Shown here: positions 43,358 through 52,137 of the stretch, one piece after another
How the letters are laid out: the number at the start of each line of letters is the position of its first letter
Position numbering within the stretch: position 1 is the stretch's first letter
Assembly (NCBI GenBank): GCA_002390745.1
Contig: DGQK01000051.1
Location: forward strand, 97,568-161,567
Reading direction: 5' to 3'
Origin: Bacteroidetes bacterium UBA4416
Lineage (GTDB): Bacteria; Bacteroidota; Bacteroidia; B-17B0; Aurantibacillaceae
DNA length: 64,000 nt
The notes under the pieces: generated by a model
The model's input: only the letters and a program-made list of their open reading frames with translations
What the model was told of the DNA's origin: nothing
Databases searched by the model: none
Translations under genes and position numbers: made by a program

Positions 43358-43771
43358 TCATTTCACCTTTACCCAAAACGCCGTTCTCCCGATCATCGAC
43401 ACGCCGATAAACCCGCGCACGTTCAGATTGCCTTTATCATCGCGTGTGATCTTGCAGCTGTAGGTCTTTCCATTCTTAGGGTCATAAATGGTGCCGTCTT
43501 CCCAGGTGCCGTCGTCGAAGGTGAAATTTTTCAGGATCTCCTTGCCGGCCAGTTTTTCACTGCGTTGCGCCTTATCCGGATTATTCTCGTCCAGCTTTCC
43601 CGGTGTTTTGGTCCAGGTGAGCTTTCCGAAATACTTGCTGTCTTTTTTGGTGATCTCTACCATGCCTTCGTTTTTGTCGGTCATGTAGGTGCCAATGATG
43701 TCGTCGGCTTTGGTTTGCGAAAATACCAGGGAGGAGACGAAAAGGGCGGAAGTTAATAAGATCTGTTTCAT
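43358..43771 (-). CDS. DUF2147 domain secreted protein
   Basis: 137 residues from ATG 43771, with the signal peptide KQILLTSALFVSSLVFSQ. The mature domain (DDIIGTYMTDKNEGMVEITKKDSKYFGKLTWTK, then TYSCKITRDDKGNLNVRGFIGVSMIGRTAFWVKV) is the DUF2147 lipocalin-like fold. Its function is unknown. The start is fixed by a good promoter just upstream. It is a single gene, divergent from the type A adhesin. Confidence 0.9.
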   Translation of the reverse strand: MKQILLTSALFVSSLVFSQTKADDIIGTYMTDKNEGMVEITKKDSKYFGKLTWTKTPGKLDENNPDKAQRSEKLAGKEILKNFTFDDGTWEDGTIYDPKNGKTYSCKITRDDKGNLNVRGFIGVSMIGRTAFWVKVK

Positions 43772-43789
43772 AGTTTTTTGATTTACTAC

Positions 43790-43819
43790 CAAAGTTAAAA
43801 TTTTTGAGAAATAAAGCAA
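43790..43819 (-). promoter_or_regulatory. Promoter of the DUF2147 gene
   Basis: On the minus strand TTG (43819-43817), a 19-base spacer and TAACTTTG (43797-43790) match the Bacteroidota consensus and end 18 bases before the ATG. Confidence 0.6.
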
Positions 43820-44216
43820 GGAGAAGAGGAGCTCTTTTAGGATCTTTTATTGGTTAAGTCCCGGCCACGGCATATCAACAGGATTTACGAAAAGAAGTTG
43901 CTTCCGGCTAAACAGAAATTCAACCTATTGGCTTTCAAAAACAGCACATGAAAACACGTATTTTGTTGATGTTGTATGTGTAATATTTAATACTATAAAA
44001 CTATTTATTGATGATGAATTTGCTTCTTTCTTTCAATTTTAATCAGGTAATAAATTTTTTGATTTGCTTTTTTAAGTCGCAATTCCGCTTTAATTTCGAT
44101 AGAGTAACATATTCTGGTGCAGCGCTTTTATGTTTTGTTCTTTTGCCCCCCTTGAATCAGATTGTGTTTATCCTTTTTGTCCATAATAAGAAATTAAAAC
44201 ACCTAAATTCAATACC
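43820..44216. other. AT-rich leader region upstream of type A adhesin
   Basis: This region between divergent genes is strikingly AT-rich. It contains a 70-codon open frame (from 44008) of hydrophobic, low-complexity composition that overlaps the adhesin start and does not look like a gene. I could not place a convincing promoter. Confidence 0.4.
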
Positions 44217-47200
44217 ATGAAAACAATCATGACACTATGCCTGGCCTTATTCTCAGTAATAAGTGCGCATGCTCAAACGATAACGGCGAGCATTACCACA
44301 CAGCCCTGTAACAATAACGGGGTATGTTCTGTAACCGTTACGGGATTATCGCTCCCGGTAAATTATACCTACTACAACGGCAGCATCGTCACGGTTCATA
44401 ATGCGGTCAATTCGCTGACCGATCAGCTGATTAATTTTCCGGCGAAGGGCTACGGTTCCATGTATGTGGTTGCCACGGACGGAACGAACAGCGTAACCGG
44501 GCAGGTGTATTACACGCTGCCGTTTTTAGTGCAAACGAGTTATACCGCGGCGGTATGCCCCTCCACGGTAGGGATTGTCAGTGCCATGACCTTTTCAGGG
44601 TCGCCTGGTCCTTTTACCTATAACTGGACAAATATTAACACCGCAACAAGTTACACGGGAAGTACTTTTTCTGCTCCGGTGGGTAGATATAGCCTTATTG
44701 TGACCGATCAGGTCACAGGGTGTGTTATGCAAATCGATTCTGCCAGCACTGTTAATTCTGTCTCAAATATCAATCTTACGTTCAATACCACTCCGGCCAA
44801 TTGCACCAATGGTACTGCCAGTGTTACGGCTTCAGGAGGCGTAATGCCATACAATTACCTGTGGAGCAATGGGGCCACAACCCCTTCCATCACCGGCCTC
44901 ATCCAAGGCGTTTATAGTGCAACGGTTACAGATTCACAGGGATGCATCAATAACTACAGCTATGGAGCCAATGTAACACAAAATCCCTACATTAATGTGA
45001 ACACGACAATTACCAACGCTACCTGCGTGCAAACCAATGGCGGTGCGATGGCTTTTGGAACCGGCGGAACCGGCCCTTACTCCTACCTGTGGGGAAATGG
45101 CCAGACGGCCCAGGCTTTAAGCGGCGTTCAGGGCGGACAATATTATCCTGTAGTTGTAACGGATGCCAACGGGTGTATAGGAACGGGAGGAGCATATGTA
45201 GGGGTGAGTACTCCCATTAACGTCACGTATACAACAAGTCCAAGCTCCTGTACCTTGAGTACAGGCTCTGCAGGGGTTGCCATCTCCGGTGGTACAGCCC
45301 CTTATACCACAATTTGGTATACCTACCCAAGCACTACCTCCGGAATCACTGTCACCGGGCTTCCTTCAGGAACGTATGGTTTTAAAGTAACGGATGCTGT
45401 AGGGTGCATCCGTACAGGCAGCGCCTACATACCACCGGTGAGCACAATTAATGCCGGACTGTCAACTTCTCCTGTTATTTGTCCGGCAACTACCGGCAGC
45501 ATTACAGCTACTGTATCAGGCACCAATGGCCCCTTTACGTATACCTGGAGCAATACGGCAACTACCTCACAAATCAACAATGTGCCATTAGGAACCTACT
45601 CATGTAAAATCAAAGATGCTGTCGGCTGCTCTGTTACCAAATCCATTGCGCTGTCGGCTACAAGTCCTGTTTCTATTGGCTTAACATCCACGCCTGCCAC
45701 CTGTATCTACAATGCGGATGGCAGCATCCTGGCAAATGCTACGGGGGGTACAGCGCCTTATACATACCATTGGAGCAATGGTCAGACAACTGCCATGGCG
45801 ACAGGCCTGCTTACCGGAAACCTCTATGTAACCAGTACAGATGCCAATGGCTGCTCCCAGACAAAATCTGCCTTTGTAGGTTATAATGCAGCAAATAGTG
45901 CCTGCTATTGCACCATCAGCGGTAAAGTATACAGAGATGCTAACAGCAATTGCACCATCGACGGAGGAGAAACCGGGATTTCAAATATTATGATCCATTG
46001 CGCGAATTTCGGATATGCCTTTACAGATGCCAATGGTAACTACAGTTTCAGGGTTCCAACAGGAACCTATACCCTGTCGGAGTCGGTTAACGCAACCTAT
46101 CCACTGGCGCCTTGTCAGAGTAATGCCGTTGTGCAAAGCGTTACTGCTGCTGCGGGCTGTACAACTACTGTCAATTTCGCCAACAATGTGGTCACCTTAC
46201 ATGATCTGCACATCATCACCACCTCGTATCCTTACAACGCACCTATTCCTGGTAACCCCTATTTCCAAAAAGTGATTATCGAGAATAACGGAACCGTGCC
46301 GGAGCCAACCGTACAAATAGGCTATACAACAGATGGTCAGCTGGGAGGCTTCATCGCAAGCCCTGCCTTATTTACACAACAAAATGCAACAACTTATCCG
46401 AACTGGTACAGTGTACAAACAGGTTTTCCGACACTGGCTCCCGGAACCAGCTCACAAATTAATTTAACCTATAACACGCCAACAAATATTCCGATTGGAA
46501 CAACCGTCAATTTTTACGACACAACAGCCTATGCAGCTCCGTTGGGCACTGTATGGCTTCTCGATCAAACTCCATGGGATAACGTACAGAATTATCAGCA
46601 AACGGTGATTGGTTCTTATGATCCTAACTTTAAGGAAGTAAGTCCTAAAGGAACAGGCCCGCAAGGCTATATTGCATCAAAAGATTCTATATTGAGTTAT
46701 GTGATTCATTTTCAGAATGAGGGAACTTACTTTGCACAGAATATTTCGGTAAAAGATTCCCTGGATGCAAATCTTGATTGGACCACGCTGCGTCCGGGCT
46801 ACTCCGACCACAGTTATACAACCACCGTTAGCGAGGGAGGTGTTGTAACCTTTAAGTTTTCAAACATTAATCTGCCCTGGAAATCGCAGTACGGCGATGT
46901 GATGAGCTCAGGCATGGTTTCCTATACCATTAAACGCAAACGCCAGTTAGCACAAGGAAGCCAGATCAAAAACAAAGCGGCTATTTACTTCGATTACAAC
47001 GCCCCGGTAATTACGAATACGACCTTAAATACCCTGAAAGACCTGAATGTATCTATCGATGAAAAAACAGGTCAGGAAGACAATAGCATGATCCTGTATC
47101 CTAATCCGGCCACAAACCTGTTAAATGTATTTATTCAAACAGATGGCGCTGAAAAAATCCAGGTAAACGTGATTGATCTGGCAGGGAAATTACTTCAGTC

Positions 47201-47333
47201 GAGGGAGTTTGATGCCCAGGCAGGAAACAATGTATTCCGGACAAATATCGCTGAATTGGCATCCGGAATTTATTTCATCCAGGTAAAACAACAGGATGTA
47301 TTTACGACCAAAAAACTTGTTGTGATAAAATAA
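44217..47333 (+). CDS. T9SS type A cell-surface protein with SprB-like repeats
   Basis: 1038 residues with the signal peptide KTIMTLCLALFSVISAHAQ. Residues about 20-560 hold SprB-like modules (GGxxPYxYLWSNG, VTDxxGC). A SdrD-B/Cna-type domain follows near 565-660 (ISGKVYRDANSNCTIDGGETGISN). A domain of about 240 residues (LHIITTSYPYNAPIPGN, YDPNFKEVSPKGTGPQGYI, DSLDANLDWTTLRPGY) matches a surface-protein module common in Bacteroidota. The last ~75 residues (ILYPNPATNLLNVFIQT, VIDLAGKLLQSREF, GIYFIQVKQQDVFTTKKLVVIK) are a type A sorting domain. It is probably exported by T9SS and anchored to A-LPS. Confidence 0.9.
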   Translation: MKTIMTLCLALFSVISAHAQTITASITTQPCNNNGVCSVTVTGLSLPVNYTYYNGSIVTVHNAVNSLTDQLINFPAKGYGSMYVVATDGTNSVTGQVYYTLPFLVQTSYTAAVCPSTVGIVSAMTFSGSPGPFTYNWTNINTATSYTGSTFSAPVGRYSLIVTDQVTGCVMQIDSASTVNSVSNINLTFNTTPANCTNGTASVTASGGVMPYNYLWSNGATTPSITGLIQGVYSATVTDSQGCINNYSYGANVTQNPYINVNTTITNATCVQTNGGAMAFGTGGTGPYSYLWGNGQTAQALSGVQGGQYYPVVVTDANGCIGTGGAYVGVSTPINVTYTTSPSSCTLSTGSAGVAISGGTAPYTTIWYTYPSTTSGITVTGLPSGTYGFKVTDAVGCIRTGSAYIPPVSTINAGLSTSPVICPATTGSITATVSGTNGPFTYTWSNTATTSQINNVPLGTYSCKIKDAVGCSVTKSIALSATSPVSIGLTSTPATCIYNADGSILANATGGTAPYTYHWSNGQTTAMATGLLTGNLYVTSTDANGCSQTKSAFVGYNAANSACYCTISGKVYRDANSNCTIDGGETGISNIMIHCANFGYAFTDANGNYSFRVPTGTYTLSESVNATYPLAPCQSNAVVQSVTAAAGCTTTVNFANNVVTLHDLHIITTSYPYNAPIPGNPYFQKVIIENNGTVPEPTVQIGYTTDGQLGGFIASPALFTQQNATTYPNWYSVQTGFPTLAPGTSSQINLTYNTPTNIPIGTTVNFYDTTAYAAPLGTVWLLDQTPWDNVQNYQQTVIGSYDPNFKEVSPKGTGPQGYIASKDSILSYVIHFQNEGTYFAQNISVKDSLDANLDWTTLRPGYSDHSYTTTVSEGGVVTFKFSNINLPWKSQYGDVMSSGMVSYTIKRKRQLAQGSQIKNKAAIYFDYNAPVITNTTLNTLKDLNVSIDEKTGQEDNSMILYPNPATNLLNVFIQTDGAEKIQVNVIDLAGKLLQSREFDAQAGNNVFRTNIAELASGIYFIQVKQQDVFTTKKLVVIK

Positions 47334-47353
47334 CATTGGTTCAGCACTTGTTT

Positions 47354-47391
47354 AAAACAGCCCTTTTCTAAAGAGAAAGGGCTGTTTTTTT
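47354..47391 (+). terminator. Rho-independent terminator after type A adhesin
   Basis: AAAACAGCCCTTTTCT and AGAAAGGGCTGTTTTT pair around a short loop and are followed by a T-run. Confidence 0.9.
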
Positions 47392-47394
47392 ATG

Positions 47395-47840
47395 AAAAGA
47401 TACGTCTTCGATGCCGGCACACAGGCTGACATGTTGTGTGATGCCGGCACTGTTCGGGCAGCCATTATTTGATGTTCCTGTTACAGTATAAACAGTAGTG
47501 GCAATAGATGGAATGACTGAACCTGTGTTGATCCAGGATTCCACTAGGTAGTAGCTCCGTTAGCAGTTAAAGTCGCTGTTTGGCCTGTACAAATAGTACT
47601 TTTAGAACTTAAGGCATTTATCACCGGTAATGAATTTACAGTTATAGTACTTCTCGCTGCATTGGAGCTTACGCATCCCTGAGCGCTTGTTCCTGTTATG
47701 TTGTAATTTGTAGCGGCTGTTGGCGACACCTTAAATGTCCCTCCTGGAATGGTGTAGGTATTTTGCCCCCGTTGCAACAATAGAAATGAATTGCCGGAAC
47801 AAATGGCGCTTCTGTTTGCTGAAATAGTTGGTAATATAAA
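47395..47840 (-). pseudogene. Decayed fragment of a T9SS surface protein
   Basis: On the minus strand the sequence reads as Ig-like modules: PTISANRSAICSGNS, TYTIPGGTFKVSPTAATNY, NITGTSAQGCVSS, and SSKSTICTGQTATLTANGATT. An in-frame TAG lies at 47544-47546. After a frame change the modules continue: SVIPSIATTVYTVTGTSNNG and CPNSAGITQHVSLCAGIEDV. The final CAGIEDV resembles the linker that precedes type A sorting domains. No start codon, signal peptide or sorting domain remains. It is wedged between the terminator of the type A adhesin and the CocE-type gene. Confidence 0.8.
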
Positions 47841-47869
47841 TTTTCTTACTTTTAAGAAAAAAACAGACT

Positions 47870-49756
47870 ATGCGATATTTCCTGACGGCCTTTTTAGTGA
47901 TGTTACAATTGGCCTTTTTCCCCCAAACCATTAACGAACAATGGGTAAAAGAGCATTACGTCAAAAAAGAATATACCATTCCGATGCGCGACGGCGTAAA
48001 GCTGTTCACGGCCGTTTACATGCCAAGAAACACAGACGACACCAAAGAGAAGCACCCCTTTCTGATGATCCGCACACCTTATTCCTGCGCGCCTTACGGA
48101 GAAGATAAGTATCAGCCAAGGTTATGGACATTCCACTGGCGCGAGTACCTGAAAGAAGGCTATATCATCGTGATCCAGGATGTGCGCGGGCGTTGGATGA
48201 GCGAAGGCACCTTTATGGATGTGCGCCCCTTTAACCCCAATAAGAAAAAGAAAACAGATATTGACGAAGCCAGCGATACCTACGACGCAGTGGACTGGCT
48301 GGTTAAAAATATCCCGGGCAACAATGGCAACGTCGGTGTTTTCGGAACATCTTATCCCGGCTTTTATTCTACCATGGCGGCCCTGAGCGGCCACCCGGCG
48401 ATCAAAGCAGTAAGCCCGCAGGCACCGGTAACGGAATGGTTCATGGGCGACGATTTTCATCACAACGGCGCCTTCATGCTGGGCGATGCCTTTAATTTTT
48501 ATTCCAGCTTCGGGCAGCCACGCCCGAAGCCAACCACCATCGGGCCTAAGGAATTCGACTATTATACAACAGACCAGTATAAATTTTACCTGGAAACAGG
48601 AGCCCTTAAGAATTTTACAAAACTGTTGGGCGACAGCATTGCCTTCTGGAATGACCTGATGAAACACCCGGACTACGACAGCTGGTGGAAAGCGCGCGAT
48701 GCCCGTACCGGCGTCAAAAACATCAAACCTGCCATGCTCACGGTGGGCGGCCTCTTCGATGCGGAAGACTGCTACGGCGCCTGGCGCTTATACGAAGCCA
48801 TCGAAAAGCAATCTCCTGCAACTAACAATAAGATTGTCATGGGACCCTGGTTCCATGGCGGCTGGTCGAAAGGCGATGGAAGCTACCTGGGAAATGTGCG
48901 CTTTGGCAGCAAGACCTCGGAATATTTTCAGAATAACATCGAAATTCCGTTTTTCAATTATTACCTGAAAGGGAAAGGCTCTCTGGAGAAGCTGGCAGAA
49001 GCTACGATCTTTTTCACCGGGGAAAATACATGGAGAAGACTTACTGCCTGGCCGCCGAAAGAAGCAGTGGCAACGCCTGTGTACTTCAACGAAAAAGCAA
49101 GGATGACCTTTAGCAAACCCGGTTCCAACAATCATTTCACGTCGTACACCAGCGATCCTGCCAGGCCGGTGCCTTATACGGAAGATGTGCTCGATCACCG
49201 CACGAGGGAATACATGACCGACGATCAGCGCTTTGCAGAACGGAGAACGGATGTGATCACCTTTAAAACAGAAGTACTGGAGAACGATCTCACGCTGGCA
49301 GGCACCATAACCGCTGATCTGAAAGTAGCCATATCAACAACTGATGCGGATTTTGTGGTGAAGGTGATCGATGTGTTTCCAGATGGCTTTAGTTACGATA
49401 CGCTGAAAGACGGAAAGGGCAATGGGCAGGACTACCTGATGGACGGGTACGAAATGCTGGTGCGTGGAGAGATCATGCGCGGCAGGTACCGTAACAGCTT
49501 TGAAAAGCCCGAAGCCTTTGAGCCCGGAAAAGTAACGACGGTGAAATTCGATCTGCCGGATATTGCGCATACGTTTAAGAAGGGGCACCGCCTGATGATC
49601 CAGGTGCAAAGCTCCTGGTTTCCTTTGGCAGACCGCAACCCTCAACAGTTTGTGGATATTTATCATTGCGATGATTCCGATTTTATCAAATCGGATATCA
49701 AGCTCTACCATGATGCAGTGAATGCGTCGAATATTGTGTTGCCGGTGCTGAAGTAA
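47870..49756 (+). CDS. CocE/NonD family hydrolase (X-Pro dipeptidyl-peptidase-like)
   Basis: 628 residues with an N-terminal signal (RYFLTAFLVMLQLAFFPQ). The alpha/beta hydrolase core begins YTIPMRDGVKLFTAVYMPR. Nucleophile Ser161 lies in GVFGTSYPGF, and DVRGRWMSEG is typical of the CocE family. The C-terminal ~200 residues (VLENDLTLAGTITADLKVAISTTDADFVVKV and GHRLMIQVQSSWFPLADRN) form the jelly-roll domain of X-Pro peptidases. Likely a periplasmic or secreted peptidase or acylase. Substrate unknown. It is a single gene. Confidence 0.9.
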   Translation: MRYFLTAFLVMLQLAFFPQTINEQWVKEHYVKKEYTIPMRDGVKLFTAVYMPRNTDDTKEKHPFLMIRTPYSCAPYGEDKYQPRLWTFHWREYLKEGYIIVIQDVRGRWMSEGTFMDVRPFNPNKKKKTDIDEASDTYDAVDWLVKNIPGNNGNVGVFGTSYPGFYSTMAALSGHPAIKAVSPQAPVTEWFMGDDFHHNGAFMLGDAFNFYSSFGQPRPKPTTIGPKEFDYYTTDQYKFYLETGALKNFTKLLGDSIAFWNDLMKHPDYDSWWKARDARTGVKNIKPAMLTVGGLFDAEDCYGAWRLYEAIEKQSPATNNKIVMGPWFHGGWSKGDGSYLGNVRFGSKTSEYFQNNIEIPFFNYYLKGKGSLEKLAEATIFFTGENTWRRLTAWPPKEAVATPVYFNEKARMTFSKPGSNNHFTSYTSDPARPVPYTEDVLDHRTREYMTDDQRFAERRTDVITFKTEVLENDLTLAGTITADLKVAISTTDADFVVKVIDVFPDGFSYDTLKDGKGNGQDYLMDGYEMLVRGEIMRGRYRNSFEKPEAFEPGKVTTVKFDLPDIAHTFKKGHRLMIQVQSSWFPLADRNPQQFVDIYHCDDSDFIKSDIKLYHDAVNASNIVLPVLK

Positions 49757-49763
49757 GAGCGTT

Positions 49764-49839
49764 CGTCATTGCGAGCGAAGCGAAGCAATCTCATAACATG
49801 ATGAGATTGCTTCGTCGCGAAAAGCTCCTCGCAAAGACG
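49764..49839. repeat. REP-like palindrome family A, copy 2 (well preserved)
   Basis: The outer arms CGTCATTGCGAG (49764-49775) and CTCGCAAAGACG (49828-49839) pair with one mismatch. The inner arms GAAGCAATCTCAT (49782-49794) and ATGAGATTGCTTC (49801-49813) pair perfectly. The element lies between convergent genes. A degenerate relative lies at 7931-8006. Confidence 0.85.
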
Positions 49840-49849
49840 TTAGGTAGAA

Positions 49850-51127
49850 TTAAAGCGCTTGAAACGCCACCTCAAATGCTGAAATCGTTTTTTGGATATC
49901 TTCCTCTGTGTGCGATTCGCTCATAAAGCCCACCTCATAGCCGGAAGGCCCTGAGTAGATGCCATTATCCAGGAGCGAGTGGTAAAGCGTTTTAAAGTGT
50001 TTCATGCTGTCGGCATCGATCTCTTCCGCGCTGCGGATCGCTTCTTTCTCCGTAAATGCCAGCCAGTAGATGGAACCGATGCTGAAAATCTTAAAGTGGT
50101 GTTTGGTATTTTTCGACAGTCCTGCGATCAGCAATTTTGTTTTGCGCTCGAGCTCTTCATAGAATCCGGGTTTGAGGCATTCAGTGAGTTGGGCAATGCC
50201 CGCACTCATGGCCACAGGGTTGCCGCTCAGGGTGCCGGCCTGGTATACATTACCCTCCGGAGAAATGGAGGACATGATCTCCTTGCTGGCTCCGTAGGCG
50301 CCTACCGGGAAGCCGCCGCCGATGATCTTGCCGTAAGTGATGATGTCCGGCTTGATATTGTAATAGCCTGCAGCACCAGTAAAGCCAACGCGGAAACCGC
50401 TGATGACTTCATCAAAGAGCAATAAGGTATTATTGGCCGTGCAGATCTCTCTCAGGAATTGTAGATATTCCCTGGTTTGGAGCAGCAGACCGTTGTTGGC
50501 CGGGATCGGCTCGATGATCACGCAGGCAATCTCATCCTTGAACTGCGCAAAGGCCTTTTCCAGCGCTTCCTTGCTGTTCAGAGAAATCACAATCGTTTCG
50601 TTCACAAAGCTCTCGGGAACACCCGCAGACGATGTATTCCCGAAGGTTACTAAACCTGAGCCCGCTTTCACAAGCAGGGAATCGGAATGCCCGTGGTAGC
50701 AGCCCTCGAATTTTAAAATTTTGGTTCTGCCGGTATAGCCGCGTGCCAGGCGTATCGCGCTCATCACCGCTTCGGTACCGCTGCTCACAAAGCGGATTTT
50801 TTCGATGTAGGGATTATTCGACAGGATTAATTCTGCCAGCTCATTTTCCAGGCGTGTCGGCGCTCCAAAAGACGTTCCGTTGCGCATGGTCTTATCCACG
50901 GCATTCAATACCTTGTCGTTGGCATGCCCTAAGATCAGAGGGCCCCAGCTGGCGCAGTAGTCGATGTACTCATTGCCATCGGCATCCCATATATGGCTTC
51001 CTTTGCCTTTCTCGATAAAGAGCGGAGTGCCGCCCACACTGCGAAACGCGCGTACAGGCGAATTAACGCCGCCCGGGAAATAGGATTTTGCTTTTTCGAA
51101 TAACTGTGCCGATACCTGGTTTTTCAT
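49850..51127 (-). CDS. hemL: Glutamate-1-semialdehyde 2,1-aminomutase
   Basis: 425 residues, class III aminotransferase fold. The PLP-binding Lys267 lies in TYGKIIGGGFPVGAYG, with SSGTEAVMSAIRLAR and LLFDEVISGFR also conserved. The protein starts with the family-typical SAQLFEKAKSYFPGGVNSPVRAF. It converts glutamate-1-semialdehyde to 5-aminolevulinate in tetrapyrrole synthesis by the C5 pathway. It is separate from other hem genes here. Confidence 0.96.
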   Translation of the reverse strand: MKNQVSAQLFEKAKSYFPGGVNSPVRAFRSVGGTPLFIEKGKGSHIWDADGNEYIDYCASWGPLILGHANDKVLNAVDKTMRNGTSFGAPTRLENELAELILSNNPYIEKIRFVSSGTEAVMSAIRLARGYTGRTKILKFEGCYHGHSDSLLVKAGSGLVTFGNTSSAGVPESFVNETIVISLNSKEALEKAFAQFKDEIACVIIEPIPANNGLLLQTREYLQFLREICTANNTLLLFDEVISGFRVGFTGAAGYYNIKPDIITYGKIIGGGFPVGAYGASKEIMSSISPEGNVYQAGTLSGNPVAMSAGIAQLTECLKPGFYEELERKTKLLIAGLSKNTKHHFKIFSIGSIYWLAFTEKEAIRSAEEIDADSMKHFKTLYHSLLDNGIYSGPSGYEVGFMSESHTEEDIQKTISAFEVAFQAL

Positions 51128-51202
51128 AGAGTAAAATATTAGGTGTTGTGAAACGTCATTTCATGCGATCATGTAGCATGAGTGTATAGAAAATTTTGCC
51201 TG

Positions 51203-51210
51203 CAAAGATA
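51203..51210 (-). promoter_or_regulatory. Putative -7 element of hemL
   Basis: TATCTTTG on the minus strand (plus-strand caaagata) lies 75 bases before the hemL ATG and implies a leader of about 70 bases. Confidence 0.4.
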
Positions 51211-51247
51211 GGGCTTTGAAGGGATAAGCCGGCGTTTATTTGCATAA

Positions 51248-51276
51248 AAAAAGCTACCGGCTTAGGGTAGCTTTTT
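51248..51276 (-). terminator. Rho-independent terminator after the BI-1 gene
   Basis: AAAAAGCTACC (51248-51258) pairs with GGTAGCTTTTT (51266-51276) around a 7-base loop. On the minus strand a T-run follows. It lies 17 bases past the BI-1 stop. Confidence 0.85.
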
Positions 51277-51292
51277 CAATTCAGATAAACGC

Positions 51293-52063
51293 TTAATCTT
51301 TACGGCCGAATAAACGCAATAACATCAGGAACAGGTTAATGAAGTCGAGGTACAAGGACAAAGCACCCATCACACCTAACTTTTTGAAATCCGTTGAGCC
51401 ATCGCTTTGAGCAGCCAGGTTTTTAATCTTCTGGGTGTCGTAGGCTGTAAGGCCTGTGAAGATGATCACACCAACGATGCTGATGATAAAATCCAAGGTG
51501 CCGCTTTTGGCGAAGATGTTGATGAGGGATGCGATCACAATACCGATCAGGCCAATAATGAGGATAGAACCCATTTTGGTAAGATCGGCCTTCGTTGTGT
51601 AACCGGCTATTGCCATCACGCCGAATAACGCGCAGGTACTGGCGAATACCACCACAATGGAGCCAATGTTATATAACAGGAAAATAGAGCTTAAGCTGAT
51701 CCCTACCAGGGCTGAATAAGCAAAGAAAATAGAGATCAAGGCAGGGAACGATAATTTATTGAAGGCAAAGTTCATTAAAAGTACCAGGCCTAAAGGAGCC
51801 AGCATGATGATCCAGCCGAGAACAGATACACGGCCTCTTCCAAACTCATCAACATTGTATAAAAGTTGTAAAAGCGATTCGTTGTAGGCAAATAAGGTAG
51901 AACATAAGGTCGTAATACCCAGGGCTACAAACATCCATAAAAACACAGAGGCGAATAAAGAACGGGTTTCTGCAACGCTTGCCCCCTGTATATTATTCAG
52001 GCTTGTGTTCCGGTTGTTGAAATTATAATTGTTACTGTTAGGATTAATGTTGTAATTGCTCAT
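51293..52063 (-). CDS. Bax inhibitor-1/YccA family membrane protein
   Basis: 256 residues. The N-terminal ~30 residues are unusually Asn-rich (MSNYNINPNSNNYNFNNRN). Seven hydrophobic helices follow. The last region contains FTGLTAYDTQKIKNLA and GALSLYLDFINLFLMLLRLFG, the signature of the UPF0005/BI-1 family. Family members such as YetJ act as pH-sensitive calcium leak channels, and YccA inhibits FtsH in E. coli. The role here is unknown. It is a single gene with its own terminator. Confidence 0.92.
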   Translation of the reverse strand: MSNYNINPNSNNYNFNNRNTSLNNIQGASVAETRSLFASVFLWMFVALGITTLCSTLFAYNESLLQLLYNVDEFGRGRVSVLGWIIMLAPLGLVLLMNFAFNKLSFPALISIFFAYSALVGISLSSIFLLYNIGSIVVVFASTCALFGVMAIAGYTTKADLTKMGSILIIGLIGIVIASLINIFAKSGTLDFIISIVGVIIFTGLTAYDTQKIKNLAAQSDGSTDFKKLGVMGALSLYLDFINLFLMLLRLFGRKD

Positions 52064-52137
52064 AGTGTATGTAATTTTCGACTGTAAAGGTACGAAATTC
52101 CGTAGGCTTTGGTAGATAAAAAATGCTAAAACCCCTG

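Noticed and set aside
44008..44220. Possible 70-residue membrane protein
   Set aside because: Composition follows AT-rich DNA, the frame overlaps the adhesin start and there is no conserved feature.
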